8,115 nucleotides of DNA from Bacteroidota bacterium. Its GTDB lineage: Bacteria; Bacteroidota; Bacteroidia; M30B66. The DNA is taken from assembly GCA_020438185.1 (NCBI GenBank), contig JAGQVC010000060.1, positions 1 through 8,115 of the forward strand. The letters are read 5' to 3'. A program made the translations under genes and the position numbers. Shown here one piece after another: positions 1 through 6,660 of the stretch (its first letter is position 1; each line of letters begins with the position of its first letter). The notes under the pieces were generated by a model. That model saw nothing but the letters and a program-made list of their open reading frames with translations, searched no databases and was not told where the DNA came from.

Positions 1-1
1 A

Positions 2-1480
2 CTGGCTTTGCTTCAAAAAATCGGAATTAAAATCGTAGGCGACGCCATACCCCGGTTTCAGGATTTATCATTCAACATGAATTTCCCTACCGAAAAAGCA
101 GGCAGGTTCACCCTTTTCGGCATAGGCGGCTTAAGTGCCATCAATGAGAAATACGAAGGTGAGACTGTTAATTACAAGGATCGTTTTAATACTTCACTCG
201 GCGTTGCAGGATTAACCCACAGCTATATTATTAATCCGAAAACATGGGTAAAAACCACATTTGCCGCCACGCATAACGGGAATAATTATTCAGGCGATTT
301 CCTCGACACCAACGATGTTTACATGTATAACGAATTGAAGGAGGAATTCGGTAATAGTGCTTTACGCGTTTCGGTAAATCTGCATCACAAAATTGACCGC
401 AAAAACAGCATCAAGACAGGGATCATTCTATCCAGATTGAGTTATGGACTTTATTCACGCTCATACGACGATGAGCTTTCGACCTATTTCACCAGCATCG
501 ACAGAAAGGGCTCTACCGGTTCGGCCCAATCGTTTGTAAACTGGCAACACCGGTTTAACGATCGCCTAAGCCTGAATACCGGCTTGCATTACATGCGATT
601 TGCACTCAATGGCAACCAGAGTTTCGAACCCCGCGCAGGGATTAAATGGAATTTTAAAGGAAATCAGATTTTAAGCGCAGGTGTAGGCGTTCACTCACGA
701 CTCGAAGATCTGAGTATTTATTTTAGTCAACGCACCAAGGCCGATGGCAGCACCGAACTGCCCAACCGCGATCTGGGCCTGTCAAAATCGCTTCATTACG
801 TATTGGGCTACGAAACCATGCTATCGCAATACTGGCACTTAAAAACCGAGGTGTATTATCAGCATTTGTTTGATGTGCCGGTAAATTCTGAAGCATCCGA
901 TCATTTATCCATGATTAACCTCAACGACGGGTACACCAGCATTAAAGCGGAAAACTCAGGTACTGGCTACAACCGGGGAGTAGAAATTACCCTCGAAAAG
1001 TACTTCTCCTCCAAATGGTACATGATGCTAACCTCATCTGTTTACGATTCAAAATACCGGGGTTCGGATGGAGTATTGCGCAATACCGCATACAACGGCA
1101 ATTATGCCGGAAGCATTTTAGCAGGTAAGGAATTCAATCTGGGTAGCAACCGGGTTCTAAGTGTTAATCTGCGCTCGCTCCTTGCAGGAGGAAAGCGTTA
1201 CACGCCTGTGAATCTGCAGGAATCCATTGCTGCCGGCGAAGGTGTTTATGATTACAGTCGGGCTTACGAAAGTCGTGGTAGCTTCTATCGACGGTTGGAT
1301 GTGGGAATCAGCTATACCATCAACAAACCCAAAACAACCCGAGTTTGGAAAATCGACATTCAAAATGCTACCAACCGCCTGAACGAATATTCACGCTATT
1401 ACGATTTCGACACTCAGAAAATTGAGACCTCCACGCAGGCCGGAATTATTCCAACACTGAGTTACAGGATTGAATTCTGA
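2..1480 (+). CDS. TonB-dependent outer-membrane receptor, C-terminal part (5' end off window)
   Basis: This is the beta-barrel part of a TonB-dependent receptor, an outer-membrane protein that imports a ligand using energy from the TonB-ExbB-ExbD complex. The frame is open from base 2, so the gene enters from the left edge; the TTG at base 8 is not a credible start. The 492 visible residues hold no signal peptide, carboxypeptidase-like regulatory domain or plug, which must lie upstream. Visible support includes the early stretch 'PRFQDLSFNMNFPTEKAG', typical of Bacteroidota receptors. Many alternating polar/aromatic strands follow, such as 'WYMMLTSSVYDSKYRG' and 'RRLDVGISYTINKP', and 'IDIQNATNR' lies near the end. 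The protein ends 'LSYRIEF', with the terminal aromatic residue expected for barrel assembly. The transported substrate cannot be told from this part, and no SusD-like partner gene follows. The family call is firm. Confidence 0.88.
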   Translation: MALLQKIGIKIVGDAIPRFQDLSFNMNFPTEKAGRFTLFGIGGLSAINEKYEGETVNYKDRFNTSLGVAGLTHSYIINPKTWVKTTFAATHNGNNYSGDFLDTNDVYMYNELKEEFGNSALRVSVNLHHKIDRKNSIKTGIILSRLSYGLYSRSYDDELSTYFTSIDRKGSTGSAQSFVNWQHRFNDRLSLNTGLHYMRFALNGNQSFEPRAGIKWNFKGNQILSAGVGVHSRLEDLSIYFSQRTKADGSTELPNRDLGLSKSLHYVLGYETMLSQYWHLKTEVYYQHLFDVPVNSEASDHLSMINLNDGYTSIKAENSGTGYNRGVEITLEKYFSSKWYMMLTSSVYDSKYRGSDGVLRNTAYNGNYAGSILAGKEFNLGSNRVLSVNLRSLLAGGKRYTPVNLQESIAAGEGVYDYSRAYESRGSFYRRLDVGISYTINKPKTTRVWKIDIQNATNRLNEYSRYYDFDTQKIETSTQAGIIPTLSYRIEF

Positions 1481-1505
1481 GTGAAAAGGTAACTAAAACC
1501 CGATA

Positions 1506-2336
1506 TCAGATCTTAATGAATCTTGAGATAAATTGGTTCGAATCAGTTGAAACCTTCACAACATAAACACCATTGGGTAAATTGCCAATATCTATTTTAA
1601 ACCCGTCAGAGTTTGTGATTAACCCTTCAAAAGCTATCTTTCCTGATGTCGTAAAGATTGAAAACTGTGCAATCTTCGTATTGGATTCGACTTTAAAATT
1701 TACAACTTCTGAAGCCGGGTTTGGAAATATCTGCAAATGATTATAACTATTGAGGTCAGCAAATCCACCTGTTGAATTGGAAATTGAGAAGTTATCAATC
1801 TGAACCCAGCCAGAATTAAAATCTTCCTTCATTTCAACGGTTATGAATGAATAAGCTGAATCTGATTGAAACAAAATCGTATGTTCCTGCCAAGCACTTT
1901 GTTCCGCAAGGGTTGTATAAATTCTATTTCCAAATGCTGAATTTTGAGAACTCAAACCAATCTTTAGTGAGTCAAGTAGTGGATGAAAACTAGTGTTTCC
2001 GAAAGTCCAAAACTTCAATTCATAAAATTGGTCGGGTACTAAAGACGAAGTCAATTCCAAAGCAATGGCATCATGTCCGCCTGAAGGTCTGGCTGAAAGA
2101 CCGATGCACCAATCACCACTTTGAGGAGTAACATAACAGGTATCAGTTTGAACGTCTGGTTGTTCTTCAATACCAAATGAATACACATTCTCAACTGTCG
2201 AATTGAATGACGAATTGGTTAAATTAAATACGCAGGTATCAGTCTCATTATTTTCAAAATCTCCATTAATAAAACCCTGTCCGCTCAGTTTAAAACAGCA
2301 AATAATTGCAACAATAACATGTGAAAATATCTTCAT
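1506..2336 (-). CDS. Secreted protein with T9SS type A sorting domain and jelly-roll-like domain
   Basis: This 276-residue protein is predicted to be exported by Sec and then by the Type IX secretion system. The first ~20 residues form a signal peptide: K2, a hydrophobic core 'VIVAIICC', and a polar end 'LSGQ'. Residues ~21-195 begin 'GFINGDFEN' and end 'GWVQIDNFSIS'. That start and end are typical of beta-sandwich (jelly-roll) carbohydrate-binding-like domains of secreted Bacteroidota proteins, but no specific family or ligand is recognisable. Residues ~201-276 are a type A sorting domain, with 'LQIFPNPASEVVNF', then 'SGKIAFEG', 'LPNGVYVVKV' and a final 'FIKI'. The gene converges on the TonB receptor gene with 25 bases between the stops and no convincing terminator there. 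Sampled stretches look AT-richer than the receptor gene. The sorting domain is firm; the function is unknown. Confidence 0.85.
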   Translation of the reverse strand: MKIFSHVIVAIICCFKLSGQGFINGDFENNETDTCVFNLTNSSFNSTVENVYSFGIEEQPDVQTDTCYVTPQSGDWCIGLSARPSGGHDAIALELTSSLVPDQFYELKFWTFGNTSFHPLLDSLKIGLSSQNSAFGNRIYTTLAEQSAWQEHTILFQSDSAYSFITVEMKEDFNSGWVQIDNFSISNSTGGFADLNSYNHLQIFPNPASEVVNFKVESNTKIAQFSIFTTSGKIAFEGLITNSDGFKIDIGNLPNGVYVVKVSTDSNQFISRFIKI

Positions 2337-2394
2337 CTTTAAAACAACTTTTAGTACAACCTTTTCAGATTAGAAGCAGCTTCTGTTTCTTTTC

Positions 2395-2426
2395 CAAACA
2401 TACTAAAATCTAAAAAACTCCACCAA
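2395..2426 (-). promoter_or_regulatory. Candidate Bacteroidota-type promoter for the 1506-2336 gene
   Basis: Read on the minus strand, bases 2402-2395 are TATGTTTG, an exact match to the TAnnTTTG -7 element of Bacteroidota primary sigma factor promoters. A TTG at 2426-2424 lies 21 bases upstream, within the usual spacing for the -33 element. Transcription would begin near 2389, leaving a leader of about 50 bases before the ATG at 2336. The motif is short, so a chance match is possible; its position and spacing support it. Confidence 0.45.
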
Positions 2427-2591
2427 TTGCATTGTATAAACCTAAATACCAATAACATATAACTGCCCAGATTGAGTTCGACTCACTGCATTCGATTTTC
2501 TAGTATGCAACGACAAATGCAATAATTAGTATTCAGTTCATATTGAGGTGCCAAATACTTGTTCCCTACCGGAATAATGAATATAAACGTT

Positions 2592-3404
2592 TCACAATCT
2601 GGCTTTCAGCGAATACATCAATGGTATTTTCTCATCCAGATCCTTGTGGTGGAATCCGCCCGCCGCAGGCGGGCGCGAAACCAGATTGCCGAATACCGGA
2701 TACCAGCAATACCCGAATTCGTGAAGGAATTCAATTTTTAAACCTGCATTAATCAGTGCGTTACATATTTCAGAAAGCGAATGGTTCCAGGTTATGCAGT
2801 TCATTTTCAGGTCGGCTGTGGGTTCGGCATAGCTGCCGGATGTTTCCTCAACAATGCGCTCATCGTTGAAATAACTGTATTTAATCTTTTCAAGTTGTTC
2901 ATCAAACATCCATGCTACCGGATGAAAATCGGCCAGATAAAAAACACCTCCCGGCTTTAGCAATTTAGCTACCTGTGAAGCCCATTTACTTAAGTCGTGC
3001 AACCACAAAACCGTCCCATATGAGGTAAAAACGATATCATATTGGTCTCCCAGTAATGACGAAGCCTCCAGCACATTCCCTTCTACAAAGCGAGCCTCAA
3101 TCCCCAACTCTTCAGCCAGCCCGGTAGCTTTGCTTATCGCTTCGCCTGAAAGGTCCAGTCCGGTTACATGTGCTCCAAGCCTGGCCCAGGAAAGTGTATC
3201 CTGACCAAAATGACATTGCAGATGACACAGTTTTTTGCCATCAACCGGGCCAAGCTCCTCAAGTTCAGTAGGATTAAGGGAAGTGCCTCCTCTACGGAAT
3301 TTCTCCATAGCATAGAATTCACTTCGCATGTGTAAGTCAACACGGGCATCCCAATACTGTTTATTTATCTCGAAATCAGAATTATGCAATAGATTTTCAC
3401 TCAT
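2592..3404 (-). CDS. Class I SAM-dependent methyltransferase
   Basis: This 270-residue cytoplasmic enzyme should transfer a methyl group from S-adenosylmethionine; the acceptor cannot be predicted. The Rossmann-type motifs are in order. Motif I is residues 59-70, 'LCHLQCHFGQDT', around G67. The acidic end of strand 2 is D84 in 'VTGLDLSG'. 'EGNVLE' lies at 108-113, motif IV 'YDIVFTSYGT' at 122-131, and 'LLKPGGVFYLADFHPVAW' at 148-165. The 'LQCHFGQDTLS.ARLGA.VTG.D.S' stretch marks a recognisable subgroup of methyltransferases that end in a segment like 'KIPLMYSLKA', as this one does. The ATG at 3404 gives a start ahead of the usual 'YWDAR' N-terminus, and the length is normal. Residues 244-250 are encoded by a GC-rich palindrome (separate entry) just before the conserved C-terminal segment. 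I found no good TAnnTTTG promoter upstream. The gene is divergent from the CotH operon. Confidence 0.87.
   Translation of the reverse strand: MSENLLHNSDFEINKQYWDARVDLHMRSEFYAMEKFRRGGTSLNPTELEELGPVDGKKLCHLQCHFGQDTLSWARLGAHVTGLDLSGEAISKATGLAEELGIEARFVEGNVLEASSLLGDQYDIVFTSYGTVLWLHDLSKWASQVAKLLKPGGVFYLADFHPVAWMFDEQLEKIKYSYFNDERIVEETSGSYAEPTADLKMNCITWNHSLSEICNALINAGLKIEFLHEFGYCWYPVFGNLVSRPPAAGGFHHKDLDEKIPLMYSLKARL
2657..2675. repeat. GC-rich perfect palindrome inside the methyltransferase coding end
   Basis: Two 8-base arms, CGCCCGCC and GGCGGGCG, flank a GCA loop and form a perfect inverted repeat. The element is nearly all G and C in otherwise moderate-GC sequence. It encodes R244-PPAAGG-250 of the methyltransferase and keeps the frame open into the conserved terminal segment. 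It resembles small dispersed palindromic elements that can insert in or near genes, but no second copy is in this window, so its mobile or repeated nature is inference. It could also form an RNA hairpin near the 3' end of the transcript, but no T-run follows on either strand as an intrinsic terminator would need. Confidence 0.7.
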
Positions 3405-3623
3405 TTTTTATCGTATAAACTCGTTTGGAACGGGTAAGAATAAACACATTTTGCGCAATAATAAAATCTGAGTGAATAATTCTGATTCATACTTCTGAAT
3501 AGCCTGTAAATTCTATAATTTCGAAAGGGTCGACGGGAATTTCACTGAGGGTCGGAGCACGATCTAGCCGAAAACAGCATCTTTCAAATACATCAAACCC
3601 ATGTTTCGCAAGTGTTAATTGTG

Positions 3624-3631
3624 TATTTTTG
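3624..3631 (+). promoter_or_regulatory. Candidate -7 element for the CotH/lamin-tail operon
   Basis: TATTTTTG matches the Bacteroidota -7 consensus TAnnTTTG exactly and lies 17 bases ahead of the ATG at 3649. Transcription would start near 3637 and give a very short leader. The -33 element is weak: only TGTTTCG around 3603-3608 is near the right place. A one-mismatch alternative, TAATTTCG, lies at 3516-3523. If this element is real it excludes the TTG at 3619 as the translation start. The 214-base spacer (3405-3618) to the divergent methyltransferase shows no other clear site. Confidence 0.35.
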
Positions 3632-3648
3632 AGTACTATTTTACCACC

Positions 3649-6600
3649 ATGAAGTTAAATTTACCGTTTTGCGTATTCATCTGCATGCTTCTGGTTTTGC
3701 CTTTTGGCGGCTTTGCTCAGGTAGTTGTAAATGAATACAGCGGGGCAAACAGAAACGGCATTACCGACGATTACGGCGACAATTCAGACTGGATTGAACT
3801 ATACAATGCAGGTGCATCAGCAGTAGATATTTCAGGCTACTTTCTTAGCGACAAAGTTAGTAATCCCACGAAGTGGCAGATACCCGGGGGAACTGTTCTG
3901 AATGCTAATTCGTACCGTATTTTCTTCGCCTCCGGCAGAGATGTCAATGCAGGTATTAACCTTCACACCAATTTTAAAATTACCCAAACAGGAGGCGATT
4001 TTGTTGTGTTCTCCGATCAGGGAGGTACAATACTCGAATCATATCCGGTTGTGCCAACGCAGGTTGACCACTCAAGAGGGCGTAATCCGAACGGAGGCAG
4101 CACCTGGCAAATTTTCACCAATCCAAGCCCGGGAACAGCAAACGGTTCCGGATTTGACGATTACGCGGAAATTCCAACTTTCAGCATTCCGGCCGGCATG
4201 TATGGAGGCGCTCAAAATGTAGCTCTCTCTACGGCGGCAACAGGGATAAATATCCGTTATACTACCGATGGTTCTGAACCAACAGCTACTTCTACACTGT
4301 ATTCGGGGCCAATTGCTGTTAACACTTCTACTTCAATCCGGGCGCGCTCATTTCCAACTGCGGCCAACCTGTTACCAGGATTTATTGAAACAAATACTTA
4401 TTTCATCGGTGTTAGCCACACGCTGCCTGTTGTTTCTTTGGTTAGCGACCAGTACAGCAATCTTTTCAGCTCCGGCTGGGGCGAAATTACTTCCAGCATC
4501 GAATATTTTACATCATCAGGAGCACAACAATTCGAATCATATGGCGAAGTTGACCGTCATGGTAATGACAGCTGGGCTTTCCAGCAAAAAGGTGTCGATT
4601 TCGTTGTCCGCGATCAATATGGTTACGATGATGAAATCGATTATCAGATTTTCCCAACCTCACCACGCGATAAGTTCCAGCGCATTATATTCAAAGCCGG
4701 TGCTTCCGACAATTACCCGTTTACCTGGGGTTCCGGAGGTGGTTGCCATTTAAGGGACGCATACGTTCAATCACTGGCAGAGAAAGCACACATGAACGTT
4801 GATTTGCGTAAAAATGACCATTGCGCTGTTTACATCAACGGTCAATATTGGGGCTTGTATGAAATCCGAGAAAAAGTTAATGACCCGGATTACACCGACT
4901 ACTATTGGGGGCAGAAAGAAGAAGATCTGGATATGCTTTCATTCTGGGGCGGTCTTGATGTACGATACGGCAGTGCAGCCGACTGGAATGACCTGTACAA
5001 CACAATTATGTCAACCGATCTTTCGGTGCAAGCCAATTACAATCAGATTTCCACAAGACTGGATATCGCCAGTGTAATTGATTACATCATTCTGAATTCC
5101 TGGGCTGTAAATTCCGACTGGATGAACTGGAACACCATGTGGTGGCGGGGAAGAGGAAATCCAGCTGTGAAATGGAAATACGCTCTCTGGGATATGGATA
5201 ACGTGTTCAATCTTGGACAAAATTATAGTGGCTGGCCAACAACCAACTATACTGCAAACCCTTGCGACCTGGATGATAACTTTACGAATGCAGGTCCTAA
5301 CGAAGGCCATCTGGATATCTTCAACCGTTTGATGGCTAATGAAGAATTTCAGGCCAGGTATGTAAACCGCTATGCGGAAATGATTAATACCTACCTGAAT
5401 TGCGGTTACGCCTTAGCTCATTTCGATAGCATCGTAAATCATATCGCACCTGAAATGCCGCAGCAAATAGCACGTTGGGGAGGCAGTATGGCTGAATGGC
5501 AAGGTCACCTTGATTACATGCGCAATCAAATCACCAATCGTTGCGAATACATTCAGGAAGAAGGCATTATAAACTGCTATCCGGTAAACGGACCGCACAA
5601 CCTGGCTTTTAATGTTGAGCCGGCAGGTGCCGGAACAATTCGATTCAATGAACTTAATATTCCTCAATATCCCTGGTCAGGAGTTTATTACGGGGGGGTT
5701 CAAGGTGAAATTGAAGCAACTGCCAACGCGTCCTACGAATTTGATTATTGGGAGGTGTTCGCCAGTACATTAAACAGCGCAGATACAGAAGCTTTGAATA
5801 CCTTCGAAATCACCGCTCCGGATAGCATTGTTGCACATTTTAAAATTATTGAAACTCACGAAATTACAGTTATCGTTGACCCTCCGAATGGCGGAACAGT
5901 TTCAATTAATGGTGTAACTCCGGCTTCATTTCCTTATACTCAAACTTACGATGAAGGATTCCCGCTTACATTAACAGCAACTCCTCTCACCAATTTCGAG
6001 TTTGTTGAATACACAGCAACCTATCACACCTATTCGCCGGATGGACTTTCTCAAACGGTTTTTCTGGAGGTTGATACCAGCGATACGCTAATTGTTCATT
6101 TCATTCCCACTCAAACCTGGGATATTACATTCGTTGTAGATCCTCCCGAGTCAGGTAAAATTCAGGTAAACGGCGTTTGGCTTCAAAATTATCCAACAAC
6201 AATCACTTACTTTCCCGGAGATATCATAAGCACAGATATTTTCGCTGAAGAGGCTTATGAATTCAGTCATTATTTCATGAATTTCCATGAATTGTTTGGC
6301 GATTCCTCACTAATTGTAAATGGTTGCGTGGTTGATACAAGCGATACATTAACAGCGTATTTTAATCTGAAGGAAGTTATTCCTCAAACGATGTATGTTC
6401 CATCCTCATTCACTCCCAATGGCGATAATCTCAATGATTATTTCCAATGCTATCATACAGAAACTGTTGAAAAAGGCAGCATAATAGTTTTTGATCGATG
6501 GGGACAGGAAGTATTTGCAGCACCGAATCTGGAATTTAGCTGGGACGGAACACGCAGAGGAATGATTCTGCCGGAAGGCATTTATTACTACAAACTCACA

Positions 6601-6660
6601 TATTACCTTTCAGAAAAATATTTTGAGGAAGCTCAAGGAAAAATAGTTTTGATAAGATGA
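3649..6660 (+). CDS. Secreted CotH-kinase protein with lamin-tail domain and T9SS type B sorting domain
   Basis: This 1003-residue multidomain protein should cross the inner membrane by Sec and the outer membrane by T9SS. Residues 1-23 are a signal peptide ending 'GGFA', with cleavage likely before Q24. Residues 25-165 are a lamin-tail domain ('VVVNEYSG', 'DWIELYN', 'ISGYFLSD', 'SYRIFFASG'). Residues ~173-250 resemble the chitobiase/hexosaminidase C-terminal domain ('IRYTTDGSEPTATSTLYSGP'). Residues ~256-640 are a CotH kinase domain with 'HLRDAY' (367-372), 'VYINGQYWGLYEIREK' (394-409), 'SDWMNWN' (D490) and 'WDMDNVF' (D515, D517). CotH proteins are atypical kinases, first known from phosphorylation of Bacillus spore-coat proteins; the two Asp motifs fit the catalytic and metal sites, so activity is plausible. 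Residues 650-910 are three repeats. Residues ~916-1003 are the gliding-motility-type (type B) sorting domain, 'FTPNGDNLNDYF' to 'GKIVLIR'. I chose the ATG at 3649 because the signal peptide begins there; a TTG at 3619 would add ten implausible residues. The substrate is unknown. Confidence 0.9.
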   Translation: MKLNLPFCVFICMLLVLPFGGFAQVVVNEYSGANRNGITDDYGDNSDWIELYNAGASAVDISGYFLSDKVSNPTKWQIPGGTVLNANSYRIFFASGRDVNAGINLHTNFKITQTGGDFVVFSDQGGTILESYPVVPTQVDHSRGRNPNGGSTWQIFTNPSPGTANGSGFDDYAEIPTFSIPAGMYGGAQNVALSTAATGINIRYTTDGSEPTATSTLYSGPIAVNTSTSIRARSFPTAANLLPGFIETNTYFIGVSHTLPVVSLVSDQYSNLFSSGWGEITSSIEYFTSSGAQQFESYGEVDRHGNDSWAFQQKGVDFVVRDQYGYDDEIDYQIFPTSPRDKFQRIIFKAGASDNYPFTWGSGGGCHLRDAYVQSLAEKAHMNVDLRKNDHCAVYINGQYWGLYEIREKVNDPDYTDYYWGQKEEDLDMLSFWGGLDVRYGSAADWNDLYNTIMSTDLSVQANYNQISTRLDIASVIDYIILNSWAVNSDWMNWNTMWWRGRGNPAVKWKYALWDMDNVFNLGQNYSGWPTTNYTANPCDLDDNFTNAGPNEGHLDIFNRLMANEEFQARYVNRYAEMINTYLNCGYALAHFDSIVNHIAPEMPQQIARWGGSMAEWQGHLDYMRNQITNRCEYIQEEGIINCYPVNGPHNLAFNVEPAGAGTIRFNELNIPQYPWSGVYYGGVQGEIEATANASYEFDYWEVFASTLNSADTEALNTFEITAPDSIVAHFKIIETHEITVIVDPPNGGTVSINGVTPASFPYTQTYDEGFPLTLTATPLTNFEFVEYTATYHTYSPDGLSQTVFLEVDTSDTLIVHFIPTQTWDITFVVDPPESGKIQVNGVWLQNYPTTITYFPGDIISTDIFAEEAYEFSHYFMNFHELFGDSSLIVNGCVVDTSDTLTAYFNLKEVIPQTMYVPSSFTPNGDNLNDYFQCYHTETVEKGSIIVFDRWGQEVFAAPNLEFSWDGTRRGMILPEGIYYYKLTYYLSEKYFEEAQGKIVLIR
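5596..6378 (+). repeat. Three tandem 87-residue repeats in the CotH protein
   Basis: Residues 650-736, 737-823 and 824-910 align end to end at a period of exactly 261 bases. Each opens with a strand such as 'HNLAFNVEPAG', 'HEITVIVDPPNGG' or 'WDITFVVDPPESG', with the acidic residue at 657, 744 and 831. A 'yP...' loop and an aromatic-rich middle ('YEFDYWEV', 'FEFVEYTA', 'YEFSHYFM') follow. The units close with 'DSIVAHF', 'DTSDTLIVHF' and 'DTSDTLTAYF'. They resemble the small beta-rich repeats (InlB B-repeat/bacterial-repeat type) used as stalks in surface proteins. At the DNA level 6070-6086 and 6331-6347 match at 16 of 17 bases, while most of the rest has diverged. They probably space the kinase domain from the sorting domain. 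Confidence 0.8.

Noticed and set aside
1157..1363. Open frame on the minus strand inside the TonB receptor gene.
   Set aside because: It lies antisense to a well-supported coding region and its translation shows no domain features; the same applies to the other antisense and alternative-frame open stretches in the CotH gene.
1476..1530. Imperfect inverted repeat between the convergent receptor and secreted-protein stops, considered as a shared terminator.
   Set aside because: The stem is short, bulged and AT-rich, without a proper T-run.
2472..2488. TTCGA flanked by GAG/CTC looked like a tRNA T-loop remnant, perhaps an integration site.
   Set aside because: With the T-loop in register the five-base stem has at least two mismatches, and no acceptor or anticodon arm is present. 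It is only a short TGAGT-TCG-ACTCA inverted repeat.
2543..2752. Plus-strand open frames across the end of the methyltransferase gene.
   Set aside because: They are opposite conserved methyltransferase codons and their translations look like nothing known.
3527..3554. GGGTCG twice, 22 bases apart, in the divergent spacer, considered as an operator.
   Set aside because: A six-base direct repeat is expected by chance at this length and there is no regulator gene nearby to link it to.
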